This document shows positions 1-5,858 of a stretch of DNA of 6,567 bases, one piece after another. The stretch's first letter is position 1. Every line of letters starts with the position of its first letter. Position numbers and translations under genes: made by a program. Under the pieces are notes generated by a model. That model did not search any database. It saw only the letters and a program-made list of their open reading frames with translations, and had not been told where the DNA came from. Source of the DNA: Gallionellaceae bacterium (GTDB lineage Bacteria; Pseudomonadota; Gammaproteobacteria; Burkholderiales; Gallionellaceae); the NCBI GenBank assembly GCA_003151655.1, contig PLYB01000067.1:1-6567 (forward strand). The letters run 5' to 3'.

Positions 1-768
1 CGCGATGCGGTACCAGGCAAATATGGTGAAGTCGTGGCGGCTGATATAGCGTAACAGAGCGCGCACCGCGAAGAATGCGCTGATAAACGAAGCGATAGAG
101 CCGACCAAAAATATACCCAGATCATCGGCGCGAAAGTCGTGACGATATTTCACTATTTCATACAGTGTCGCCATGGTCAGGGTGGGAATGGCGAGGAAAA
201 AAGAAAACTCTGTCGCGGCCTTGCGTGACAAGCCGAAGAACAATCCGCCGATAATGGTGGCTCCCGAACGCGACGTGCCGGGAATCAACGCCAGTGCCTG
301 CGCCAAGCCCATCTTCAACGCGTCTTTCCAGTGCATCTCATCCACACTGTTGATAGTGACCGTGTGCGTGCGTTTCTCTGCCCACAAAATAAAGAATGCA
401 CCGATAATGAATGCCAGTGCCACCGGAACGGGTGCGAACAGGTGCGCTTTGATTGCTTTGCCAAATAGCAGCCCGAGGATTGCCAGCGGCAGGAAAGCGA
501 CGAACAGATTGAAGGTGAAGCGTTGCGCGGCTTCCTGTTTTTGTACCAAACCGGAAGTTACCGAAGCGATTTTGGCGCGGTATTCCCAGCACACGGCAAG
601 AATGGCCGCAAACTGAATCACGATTTCAAAAACCTTGCCGCGCTCATCGTTGAAATTCAGCAGGTCGCCAACAAGAATCAAATGCCCGGTTGAGGAAACC
701 GGTAAGAATTCAGTGAGACCTTCGACTATGCCAAGGATGGTCGCTTTAAGTAGCAGGAGTGTGTCCAT
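1..768 (-). CDS. uppP: Undecaprenyl-diphosphatase (UppP/BacA), 3' end cut by window edge
   Basis: This integral inner-membrane enzyme dephosphorylates undecaprenyl diphosphate to the monophosphate. It recycles the lipid carrier for peptidoglycan and other envelope glycans, and extra copies are known to give bacitracin resistance. The visible 256 residues begin MDTLLLLKATILGIVEG. The two family signatures are present: the glutamate-rich motif around residues 16-30 (E16, E20, then PVSSTGH with H29) and PGTSRSGAT at 163-171 with R167. Several hydrophobic segments follow, as expected for a multi-helix membrane protein. Family members are about 265-275 residues, so only some 10-20 C-terminal residues lie outside the window. 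The start matches the family N-terminus, although no clear Shine-Dalgarno sequence precedes it. The gene lies 21 bp downstream of the DUF1289 gene on the same strand, so the two are probably cotranscribed. The identification is secure. Confidence 0.97.
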   Translation of the reverse strand, partial: MDTLLLLKATILGIVEGLTEFLPVSSTGHLILVGDLLNFNDERGKVFEIVIQFAAILAVCWEYRAKIASVTSGLVQKQEAAQRFTFNLFVAFLPLAILGLLFGKAIKAHLFAPVPVALAFIIGAFFILWAEKRTHTVTINSVDEMHWKDALKMGLAQALALIPGTSRSGATIIGGLFFGLSRKAATEFSFFLAIPTLTMATLYEIVKYRHDFRADDLGIFLVGSIASFISAFFAVRALLRYISRHDFTIFAWYRIA

Positions 769-789
769 ATCGTTTTAGTGTTAATAAAT

Positions 790-990
790 TTAAGGTTCTT
801 GCGATAATCTCGCGATGCGCAAATTGACGTTACGCCGTTCGTCATCAGACATCTCCACCCAGTGCGTGACCTCCTCGAAAGTGCGCAAGCAATTGCGGCA
901 CACATCATCACCCAGAACGGTGGTGCAATAACCGGAGCAGGGCGAGTCGGAGGTGATTTCGGCAGGAGGTATTGATGACTGATGTTGCAT
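790..990 (-). CDS. DUF1289 family small cysteine protein (putative Fe-S or zinc binding)
   Basis: This is a 66-residue protein of the DUF1289 family, whose biochemical role is not established. The family hallmark is clear: PCSGYCTT with C18 and C22, then DDVCRNCLRT with C31 and C34, followed by a W-x-x-M-SDDER stretch (W44, M47). The four cysteines form a likely metal-binding or Fe-S site, which is an inference from spacing. The protein is hydrophilic, with no signal peptide or membrane segment. A TATAAT hexamer lies 7 nt before the start codon, so the message may start at or very near the ATG; no Shine-Dalgarno sequence is visible. The gene precedes uppP by 21 bp and probably shares its transcript. 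An overlapping 90-codon reading frame (726-998) on the same strand has no recognisable domain and is a shadow of this gene. Confidence 0.9.
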   Translation of the reverse strand: MQHQSSIPPAEITSDSPCSGYCTTVLGDDVCRNCLRTFEEVTHWVEMSDDERRNVNLRIARLSQEP

Positions 991-997
991 AGGTGCA

Positions 998-1003
998 ATT
1001 ATA
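998..1003 (-). promoter_or_regulatory. Candidate -10 box for the DUF1289-uppP unit
   Basis: A perfect TATAAT on the minus strand ends 7 nt before the ATG at 990, which would place transcription initiation at about the start codon. No good -35 hexamer is seen at 16-18 bp spacing. The same 11 bases, TATAATTGCAC, recur at 2123-2133 upstream of the GlxA-type regulator, which supports a promoter role. Confidence 0.45.
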
Positions 1004-1051
1004 CCTGCGCACTATGTTGTAAGCCCAGGCAAATTGCGCCGGTCAAGAATA

Positions 1052-1066
1052 CGCTCTACAAGAGCG
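1052..1066 (-). terminator. Possible weak intrinsic terminator after the GlxA-type regulator
   Basis: Ten bases beyond the regulator stop codon, the transcript would form a perfect 6-bp stem (CGCTCT/AGAGCG) with a 3-nt loop, followed by TATTCTTG. The stem is short and the U-run is interrupted, so termination may be weak or absent. It also separates the regulator from the DUF1289 promoter. Confidence 0.4.
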
Positions 1067-1076
1067 GACGCCCATC

Positions 1077-2048
1077 TCACTCACCGTAAAACTCCCTGCG
1101 ATAGACGGAAGGTTTAACACCGAACGCCTGTCCAAAACAGCGCCGGAATAATGCGGGCGACGCGAATCCTGCGGTTTCGGCCACGATCTCGATTGGCTTG
1201 TCGGTCATTTCAAGCATGCGCTGCGCCAATGTCAAACGCTGATTGAGTAACCATAGCCCGACGGTGGTTCCCGTCATCTGGCGGAAGCGGCGGGTAAAAG
1301 TCCGGCGACTCATCAATGCTCGTTCGGCCAGTGCGTCCAGTGTGTGCGCAGCAGCCAAATTTTGCGTCATCCATTCCATGACCTGAGACAGTCGATCAGG
1401 CGTAACCGAACTGAATTGCGGTTGTTCGATAAATTGAGCCTGCCCGCCCTGCCGAAAGGGTGGCACAACCATGCGTCTGGCGATGTGATTGGCGACTTCG
1501 GCACCATACTGCGTGCGCAGCAAATGCAGGCAACAGTCTATGGCAGCGGCACAGCCGGCCGAGGTAACGATGTCACCCTCGTCCACGTACAAAACATCAG
1601 GCTTTACCTCGATAAGCGGATAGCGTTCTGCCAACTCGGCTGCACAGCGCCAATGAGTGGTCGCCTTGCGACCATCCAGCAGACCTGCCGCCGCCAACAC
1701 AAATGAGCCGAGACAAAAGCTGACGATTTTGGCGCCGCGCTGATGAGCCTTGCGCAACGCATCAAGCATCACTTTGGGCGGCAACTCTGCAGTATCGTGC
1801 CAACTGGGGACGATAACCGTCCCAGCGTCTTTGAGCGCGGCGAAATTGTGCGTGGCATGGATAGCATAACCGGCATTAGTCTGGACGGGAGATGGGTCGG
1901 CAGCGCACACCTTGAGCTTAAAGTCGGGCACCTTGTTGTTACTGGCATCAGGGCGAAAAATGATGCACGGCACCGACAAGTGAAATGGGCTGACACCATT
2001 GAAGGCGATGACCGCGTACGAATCTGAATTTTTTGCCGGTTTTTTCAT
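1077..2048 (-). CDS. GlxA-family transcriptional regulator (DJ-1/PfpI domain plus AraC helix-turn-helix)
   Basis: This cytoplasmic DNA-binding protein has 323 residues from the chosen start. Residues about 10-190 form a DJ-1/PfpI-like domain, with the nucleophile-elbow region FCLGSFVLAAAGLLDGRKATTHW at 111-133 (C112). In GlxA-type regulators this domain is thought to sense a ligand rather than catalyse. Residues about 237-320 are an AraC double helix-turn-helix: LAERALMSRRTFTRRF, then the second helix-turn-helix with AGFASPALFRRCFGQAFGVKPSVYRR. The reading frame extends to an ATG at 2102, adding 18 residues without family resemblance. I prefer 2048 because the protein then starts MKKPAKNSDSYAVIAF, as relatives do, but neither start has a good ribosome site. 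It is divergent from an isochorismatase-family gene, an arrangement typical of a regulator and its target. The ligand is unknown. Confidence 0.92.
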   Translation of the reverse strand: MKKPAKNSDSYAVIAFNGVSPFHLSVPCIIFRPDASNNKVPDFKLKVCAADPSPVQTNAGYAIHATHNFAALKDAGTVIVPSWHDTAELPPKVMLDALRKAHQRGAKIVSFCLGSFVLAAAGLLDGRKATTHWRCAAELAERYPLIEVKPDVLYVDEGDIVTSAGCAAAIDCCLHLLRTQYGAEVANHIARRMVVPPFRQGGQAQFIEQPQFSSVTPDRLSQVMEWMTQNLAAAHTLDALAERALMSRRTFTRRFRQMTGTTVGLWLLNQRLTLAQRMLEMTDKPIEIVAETAGFASPALFRRCFGQAFGVKPSVYRREFYGE

Positions 2049-2110
2049 GTTGGCCCGATTATATCTAAAAATGTCATTCAGGCCACTATGAGCCAATGCC
2101 ATAAATAGAA

Positions 2111-2132
2111 ATAATTCGCTCAGTGCAATTAT
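2111..2132. promoter_or_regulatory. Inverted repeat in the divergent regulator/hydrolase promoter region
   Basis: ATAATT and AATTAT form perfect 6-bp arms separated by 10 bp, between the divergent regulator and cysteine hydrolase genes. The right arm overlaps a minus-strand TATAAT (2128-2133) that could be the -10 box for the regulator; a plus-strand TATATT (2130-2135) could serve the hydrolase. A protein bound here could affect both directions. The arms are A+T-rich and short, so chance is possible. No convincing -35 is seen for either direction. Confidence 0.3.
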
Positions 2133-2154
2133 ATTAATCCGTCAGGAGGCCGTT

Positions 2155-2781
2155 ATGCCACGCCGTGCTTTGCTTGTGATTGATGTCCAGAATGATTACG
2201 TTGGCGGAGAGCTACCGATTGAATTTCCCGATGTGCAAAATTCACTGCGCAATATCGGGACTGTGATGGATGTCGCGCGCGCAGCATCCATTTCGGTGGT
2301 GGTTGTGCAGAATATCCTGCCCCCCAATGCGCCGTTCATGGCCGAGGGTTCTGTTGGAGTAGCGTTGCATGAGGTGGTTGCTGCGCGTCCGCACGACCAT
2401 TATGTGGCCAAGAAATTACCCAGCGCTTTTGCAGGAACAGATCTGGAAGCATGGTTACGCCAGCATAACATCGACATCGTCACGGTGGTCGGTTACATGA
2501 CCCACAACTGCAATCTGTCGACCATGCTGCACGCCTTTCACAGCGGTTACGCCGTGGAATTCATCAGCGATGCCGCCGGTTCCGTACCGTACGAGAATCG
2601 CGCCGGTCGGGCCACCGCCGAGGAAATACACCGGGTGATGAGTGTGGTGTTGCAATCGCGTTTTGCGGCGGTGATGGCGACCGAGGAATGGATAGCGATG
2701 TTGCAGCAGGACGCCACGCCGGAACGCGATTCGATTTTTCGCTCCAACCGCCGTGCTCGCGGCTTGGCTGTCACGTTATGA
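2155..2781 (+). CDS. Isochorismatase-family cysteine hydrolase
   Basis: This cytoplasmic hydrolase has 208 residues and belongs to the isochorismatase/nicotinamidase-like superfamily, whose members cleave amides or related bonds through an Asp-Lys-Cys triad. All three expected positions are visible: D10 in LLVIDVQNDY, a lysine at K86/K87 in VAKKLPSAF, and C119 in GYMTHNCNLST. The SDAAGS stretch near 138-143 is also typical. The length is normal for the family. Start choice is firm: AGGAGG at 2144-2149 lies 5 nt before the ATG. The stop overlaps the start of the next gene (ATGA), so the acetyltransferase is translationally coupled. The divergent GlxA-type regulator is the likely controller. 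The substrate cannot be deduced; the sequence does not single out nicotinamidase, and isochorismatase itself is unlikely in the absence of siderophore genes. Confidence 0.93.
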   Translation: MPRRALLVIDVQNDYVGGELPIEFPDVQNSLRNIGTVMDVARAASISVVVVQNILPPNAPFMAEGSVGVALHEVVAARPHDHYVAKKLPSAFAGTDLEAWLRQHNIDIVTVVGYMTHNCNLSTMLHAFHSGYAVEFISDAAGSVPYENRAGRATAEEIHRVMSVVLQSRFAAVMATEEWIAMLQQDATPERDSIFRSNRRARGLAVTL

Positions 2782-3275
2782 ATCCCTTTCCCGCGGATGA
2801 CAAGATTCAATTGCGTGTCTTTACGGCGCAAGACGAGATCGTCATCGAAAACTGGCCGAGCTATCCGCCGGAGTTTGCCGACATCGACTATGCCCTAAGG
2901 CAGGGTGGCTGGATCGCAGAGTTTCGTGACCAGCCAAATACTTGGGTATATGTTGCAGAACAGTCGGGCAAAGTGGTTGCCTTTACTATTCTTGCTTTGA
3001 CTGCACAAAGTGAAGCCGAGTTTCGCATTGCGTTGCGTGCGGACAAAGCCGGTCAGGGACTTGGCCGGATAATCACCGCCAAAACTTTGCAAATAGGCTT
3101 CGATGAAATCGGACTGCAACGCATTCATCTCATTGTTCGAAAAAACAACCCGAGAGCAATTGCGTTGTACCGGCAGAAGAACTTCTCTCACTGTGGCGAA
3201 TGCCAATTGATCGTCAATCACAAGCCGATTGATTTCCTGAAGATGGAATTGTTGCGCAAGGACTTCGCAGGATGA
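2778..3275 (+). CDS. GNAT-family N-acetyltransferase
   Basis: This 165-residue protein has a GNAT fold and would transfer an acetyl group from acetyl-CoA to an amine on an unknown acceptor. The acetyl-CoA-binding motif A appears as LRADKAGQGLGRIITAKTL (residues 86-104, with the pyrophosphate loop GQGLG at 92-96). Motif B is IHLIVRKNNPRAIALYRQKNF (116-136), the usual V-x-x-x-N-x-x-A-x-x-L-Y-x-x-x-x-F pattern. The reading frame is open upstream to 2688, but those codons overlap the hydrolase and carry no homology. The ATG at 2778 overlaps the hydrolase stop by 4 bp, and the family fold begins soon after it. The tight coupling suggests the two enzymes act on the same metabolite or the same toxic amine, which is an inference. 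Confidence 0.92.
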   Translation: MNPFPADDKIQLRVFTAQDEIVIENWPSYPPEFADIDYALRQGGWIAEFRDQPNTWVYVAEQSGKVVAFTILALTAQSEAEFRIALRADKAGQGLGRIITAKTLQIGFDEIGLQRIHLIVRKNNPRAIALYRQKNFSHCGECQLIVNHKPIDFLKMELLRKDFAG

Positions 3276-3334
3276 ATCGAGGCCGCGAATAATACGCACG
3301 GTTCATCACTTCACGCGACGTTAAAAGGAAAACC

Positions 3335-3751
3335 ATGAATACGCCAATTACTAAAGGCACTCATCACATCGGCCTAACCGTTTCCAGGCTGGAAGAAAGC
3401 GCGGCCTTTTTCATTTCAATGCTGGACTGGAAAGAAGTGCGCAGGAACGAGGAATATCCTGCCATCTATGTTAGCGATGGCAGCATTATGGTGACGCTAT
3501 GGGCAACCAAAGAAGAACCGGCAAACCATTTTGATAAAAACATAAATGTAGGCCTGCATCATGTGGCATTTCAAGTGGCCAGTGAGGAGGATTTAAACAG
3601 CCTTTATGCAAAGCTGGTCAATAACGGAGTAAGAATTGAGTTTGCGCCTGAGTGGCTGGGGAAGGGGCCTGCCAAGCACATGATGTGTTATGAGCCAAGC
3701 GGTATTCGTGTGGAGTTCATTTGGCCGGATCACAAAATACACAATACTTGA
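3335..3751 (+). CDS. VOC family protein (glyoxalase/bleomycin-resistance fold)
   Basis: This single-module vicinal-oxygen-chelate protein has 138 residues made of two beta-alpha-beta-beta-beta halves. The first half starts THHIGLTVSRLEESAAFF (H10/H11) and the second GLHHVAFQV (H75/H76), ending GIRVEFIW with E127. These histidines and the glutamate are at the usual metal-ligand positions, although the fourth ligand is not obvious. VOC members include glyoxalases, dioxygenases and fosfomycin or bleomycin resistance proteins; nothing here points to a single reaction. AAGGAA lies 6 nt before the ATG and supports the start. It is 59 bp after the acetyltransferase, so it may be read from the same transcript or from its own promoter. 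From here to 5017 the sequence becomes A+T-richer than the flanks, possibly reflecting acquisition by transfer. Confidence 0.9.
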   Translation: MNTPITKGTHHIGLTVSRLEESAAFFISMLDWKEVRRNEEYPAIYVSDGSIMVTLWATKEEPANHFDKNINVGLHHVAFQVASEEDLNSLYAKLVNNGVRIEFAPEWLGKGPAKHMMCYEPSGIRVEFIWPDHKIHNT

Positions 3752-3825
3752 AAAACAGCTAAGCGATTACTCAACGCAAAGAAGCAGAACATATTTTTCT
3801 CGAATAACTTTTAGAAAGAGTTTTC

Positions 3826-4596
3826 ATGTCATTAGATCGCAGAGAATTTCTCAGCTTGATAGCCGCAGGTGTTACAACGGGATTAATGGCATCAGTACCT
3901 TTGGCTCATGCCTCCATCAACTCAAAGATCAAGGCGATTGCCTTCGATGCATTTCCGATTTTTGATCCGCGACCGGTCTTTGTACTTGCAGAGCAGCTCT
4001 TTCCGGGGAGGGGCACTGAACTCGGCAATGTATGGAGAACTAGGCAATTCGAGTACCAGTGGTTACGTGCCTTATCGGGACACTATGCCGACTTTTGGCA
4101 GGCAACGGAGGATGCTTTAGAATTTTCATGCGAAATGCTAAAAATTGATCTGACAGCAGATAAACGCAAACAGTTGATGGATTCATATCTTGCGCTCAAA
4201 GCTTGGCCGGATGTCGCGCCAGCCCTTCAGTCACTAAAGAATGACGGTATCCGCTTGGCGATCCTGTCCAACGCAACTACGAAGATACTCGACGTCGGCA
4301 TCAAGAATGCCGAACTTGGGGGTGTGTTTGAACATGTTCTTAGCACCGACGAGATAAAAACATATAAACCGAACCCGCGCGCTTACCAGATGGCGGTAGA
4401 TGCATTTAATTTAAAACGTGAGGAAATTCTATTCGTTCCTTTTGCCGGATGGGATGCGGCTGGGGCAAAGTCTTTTGGCTATCCAACTTTTTGGGTTAAT
4501 CGTCTTAATCTTCCGGTAGAAAAACTTGGGTCAATCCCCGACTCGATAGGAAAGAACTTAACTGATTTGGTTGGCTTCGTAAAAAATTCACGTTGA
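3826..4596 (+). CDS. Tat-exported HAD protein of the L-2-haloacid dehalogenase type, atypical active site
   Basis: The 256-residue precursor starts with a twin-arginine signal: DRREFL at residues 4-9, a hydrophobic stretch, and AHA at 27-29 as a likely cleavage site, so the protein should be periplasmic. The mature part is collinear with type II haloacid dehalogenases. Compared with the known L-DEX residues, D10 (D41), R41 (R71), S118 and N119 (S148, N149), K151 (K181), Y157 (Y187) and D180 (D210) are kept. However, the usual DAYGTLFD is DAFPIFD, one residue shorter and lacking T14. The usual FVSSNAWDA is FVPFAGWDA, losing S175 and N177. I recall related exported homologues with the same DAFPIFDPRP signature, so it is probably a distinct subfamily rather than a decayed gene. 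The substrate is unknown and dehalogenase activity should not be assumed. AAAGAG upstream is a modest ribosome site. Confidence 0.9.
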   Translation: MSLDRREFLSLIAAGVTTGLMASVPLAHASINSKIKAIAFDAFPIFDPRPVFVLAEQLFPGRGTELGNVWRTRQFEYQWLRALSGHYADFWQATEDALEFSCEMLKIDLTADKRKQLMDSYLALKAWPDVAPALQSLKNDGIRLAILSNATTKILDVGIKNAELGGVFEHVLSTDEIKTYKPNPRAYQMAVDAFNLKREEILFVPFAGWDAAGAKSFGYPTFWVNRLNLPVEKLGSIPDSIGKNLTDLVGFVKNSR

Positions 4597-4649
4597 ATCA
4601 GATCGGGGTGCGTAGCAACATTGAGTCAAGACAAATCGCCGTGTCGCTT

Positions 4650-4672
4650 TATAATTATACGAGTGTAGTTAT
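4650..4672 (+). promoter_or_regulatory. Promoter-like element with overlapping inverted repeat
   Basis: A perfect TATAAT at 4650-4655 has a weak -35 (AAGACA, 4628-4633) at 16 bp. Overlapping it is an inverted repeat of two 10-bp arms, ATAATTATAC at 4651-4660 and GTGTAGTTAT at 4663-4672, with a 2-bp centre and 8 of 10 positions pairing. This geometry resembles an operator bound by a dimeric repressor of the TetR kind. No regulator gene is present beside it, and the ATG at 4671 runs only five codons before a stop. It would read towards the DUF2798 gene, 117 bp further on. Confidence 0.4.
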
Positions 4673-4789
4673 GTCGACGATAAAATGACAACCGCCAACT
4701 GGCGAAAGACTGCACATTCGTGAGTGTCCGAGTCCAACGGCCGCCTACTTGAAAAGCTTAGATCAATTTATTATGCATTAATTTAAATC

Positions 4790-5017
4790 ATGTTTACATT
4801 TACTGGCGTTATATTTTCCATACTCATGGGACTGTTTATGTCCCTGACTATTACATTTGCCACTACTCTTTCACGAATTGGCTTCAGTCATGATTTTTTT
4901 ACGCAATGGATGTCGATCTGGACTGTCGCGTATCCAGTAGCAATTGTTTGTATCATTCTTTATCGGCCATTAGTAACCAAAATCACGACAAACCTAGTGA
5001 CGTACTTGTTTAAGTAA
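4790..5017 (+). CDS. DUF2798 family small inner-membrane protein
   Basis: This 75-residue protein has two predicted transmembrane helices, at about residues 6-28 and 42-60. The family pattern is visible: a methionine- and serine-rich first helix (SILMGLFMSLTITFATTL), a short loop with FSHDFFTQW, then a second helix ending with the proline of LYRPLV and a basic tail. DUF2798 proteins have no established function. The gene is about 38% G+C by my count (86 of 228 bases), clearly lower than uppP or thiC, which suggests recent acquisition. No Shine-Dalgarno sequence precedes the ATG. It is separated from the HAD gene by 193 bp containing a promoter-like inverted repeat, so it is probably its own unit. 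It converges on the leftward thiC-ykgJ-higBA group. Confidence 0.82.
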   Translation: MFTFTGVIFSILMGLFMSLTITFATTLSRIGFSHDFFTQWMSIWTVAYPVAIVCIILYRPLVTKITTNLVTYLFK

Positions 5018-5090
5018 TCAAGTTTCGTTTGTAGAGTGTGGCATTGCTTAGAGGGATCTTAGTCACTTGAGGTCAAACTTGCAGGCGATT

Positions 5091-5243
5091 TCAGGGGCGA
5101 GTAGCTTGCTCTAATTGAGTCAGCCAATCTAGCGCATGTTCACGCGATGCTCCGCACATTTCTGCGGAGGGCTGTAGCCCGGCACAGAAAGCGGGTCGTT
5201 CCATTTGGCCCAAAACTTTGCAGCTATTGTCTTCGGCGAGTTG
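5091..5243 (-). pseudogene. ykgJ: 5'-truncated copy of the ykgJ 3' end
   Basis: On the minus strand this stretch encodes 50 in-frame residues from QLAEDNSCKV to EQATRP and then TGA. It matches the last 50 residues of the intact ykgJ-type gene at 5964-6218 in 43 positions. At DNA level it aligns with 5964-6116 without gaps, with 18 mismatches in 153 bases. Homology stops abruptly at 5243; in the same frame a TGA stop lies only three codons upstream (TGA, TAT, TTT), and no ribosome site or proper start is present. Three of the family cysteines (those matching C42, C54 and C64) remain, but the N-terminal cysteine cluster is missing. It is therefore a gene remnant, separated from its parent by the higBA module. 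Weak similarity may extend a little past the stop (5064-5090 against 5937-5963). Confidence 0.88.
5091..5243. repeat. Direct repeat copy 1 (partner 5964-6116), flanking higBA
   Basis: Left member of a 153-bp direct repeat pair in the same orientation, 88% identical and gapless. Mismatches are uneven: 5 in the first 80 bases and 13 in the remaining 73. The pair encloses 720 bp that contain only higA, higB and their control region. Confidence 0.9.
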
Positions 5244-5272
5244 AAAATATCAATAGGGTCGGACTCGATTGA

Positions 5273-5560
5273 TTATGCAGCCAGCCTGTCCAACGGTTTA
5301 ATTTTAGGGCAGGGCTGTTGCCCCGCTTGCCACAAGTCCCACTGCATTTGTATTCCAAGCCAAACATCGGGCGACGTGCCAAGCCACGCGGAGAGGCGTA
5401 GGGCCATGCTCGCAGTGATACCTGCTTTGCCGTTTAGGACTTTAGATAGTGTGACGCGGGAAACTTGCAGTGCCTGAGCTGCGCTTGTTATCGTCATGTC
5501 TTCTGGTATCCATTCCCTCAATACTTCGCCGGGATGTGCCGGGTTGTGCATTCTGCTCAT
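5273..5560 (-). CDS. higA: HigA-family antitoxin, XRE-type helix-turn-helix
   Basis: This 95-residue antitoxin neutralises the upstream-encoded HigB and represses the shared promoter. The N-terminus MSRMHNPAHPGEVLREWIPED is the standard HigA opening. A Cro/C1-type helix-turn-helix spans about residues 25-45 (SAAQALQVSRVTLSKVLNGK), followed by ITASMALRLSAWLGTSPDVWL and the usual LWQA region. The start is firm: AGGAGAT lies 7 nt before the ATG, by far the best ribosome site in this module. It follows the toxin by 12 nt, the toxin-first order characteristic of hig modules. The stop is 29 bp from the truncated ykgJ copy. A 6-bp A+T-rich inverted repeat just after the stop is too weak to call a terminator. 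Confidence 0.96.
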   Translation of the reverse strand: MSRMHNPAHPGEVLREWIPEDMTITSAAQALQVSRVTLSKVLNGKAGITASMALRLSAWLGTSPDVWLGIQMQWDLWQAGQQPCPKIKPLDRLAA

Positions 5561-5572
5561 ATTTAATATCTC

Positions 5573-5851
5573 CTAGTGGTAGTCCTGATAATCGACGAGA
5601 ACGGCATCGACACCCTCAAATTTAAATGTCATGCGCCAGTTTCCATTAACGCTAACCGAATAATGATCGATCAGATCCTTTGTTAACGGATGAAAATCCC
5701 AGCCCGGTGCATTCATATCATCCGGTTGCTTCGCATTGTCCAGCATCGTCAGCATTAAATTCAATTTGCGCGCATGGTGCGGCTGTATGCCAGCCTTGCT
5801 CCCTTTGCGGAAAAATGTTTCAAGGCCTTTGTGGCGAAACGTTTTAATCAT
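5573..5851 (-). CDS. higB: HigB-family toxin, RelE-like mRNA interferase
   Basis: The 92-residue toxin is of the type II RelE/HigB superfamily. Its members cut mRNA on the ribosome and are held inactive by HigA. It starts MIKTFRHKGLETFFRKGSKAGIQ and ends with the diagnostic block SVSVNGNWRMTFKFEGVDAVLVDYQDYH, including R73 in the NWRMTF strand and the terminal DYxDYH. The full normal length with no disruption suggests an active toxin. A strong promoter (TTGACA, 17 bp, TACATT) lies immediately upstream, with the -10 ending only 7 nt before the ATG, so the toxin message is probably leaderless; no ribosome site is seen. This contrasts with the strong site of higA and would favour antitoxin over toxin synthesis. 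It lies between two copies of the ykgJ 3' end. Confidence 0.96.
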   Translation of the reverse strand: MIKTFRHKGLETFFRKGSKAGIQPHHARKLNLMLTMLDNAKQPDDMNAPGWDFHPLTKDLIDHYSVSVNGNWRMTFKFEGVDAVLVDYQDYH

Positions 5852-5858
5852 GATTGGG

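Noticed and set aside
173..616. 147-codon plus-strand reading frame
   Set aside because: It lies antisense to uppP, whose protein motifs are unmistakable. The translated product has no recognisable domain.
1344..2027. Two plus-strand reading frames (1344-1706 and 1743-2027)
   Set aside because: Both are antisense to the GlxA-type regulator and show no domain or ribosome site.
2688..2777. Upstream extension of the acetyltransferase to an ATG at 2688
   Set aside because: The extra 30 codons overlap the hydrolase in another frame and have no GNAT similarity. The ATGA overlap start at 2778 is better.
2895..3299. 134-codon minus-strand reading frame
   Set aside because: It is antisense to the GNAT gene, whose motifs A and B are clear.
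4593..4739. Possible integron attC site (GTTGAAT and GTCCAAC strings)
   Set aside because: The two core-like heptamers are in the wrong order for attC and no paired inner boxes are found. There is no cassette array orientation to support it.
4749..4777. Promoter for DUF2798 with TTGAAA and TATGCA at 17 bp
   Set aside because: The -10 matches consensus at only three positions in a generally A+T-rich stretch.
5019..5081. 7-bp inverted repeat (CAAGTTT/AAACTTG) after DUF2798
   Set aside because: The arms are about 50 nt apart with no inner pairing or T-run; this is probably chance.
5249..5273. Inverted repeat ATCAAT/ATTGAT after higA as a terminator
   Set aside because: The stem is only 6 A+T-rich pairs with a 13-nt loop, and the following T-run is short, so the support is too weak.
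5205..5477. 90-codon plus-strand reading frame across the ykgJ remnant and higA
   Set aside because: It is antisense to higA and the remnant, with no supporting motif.
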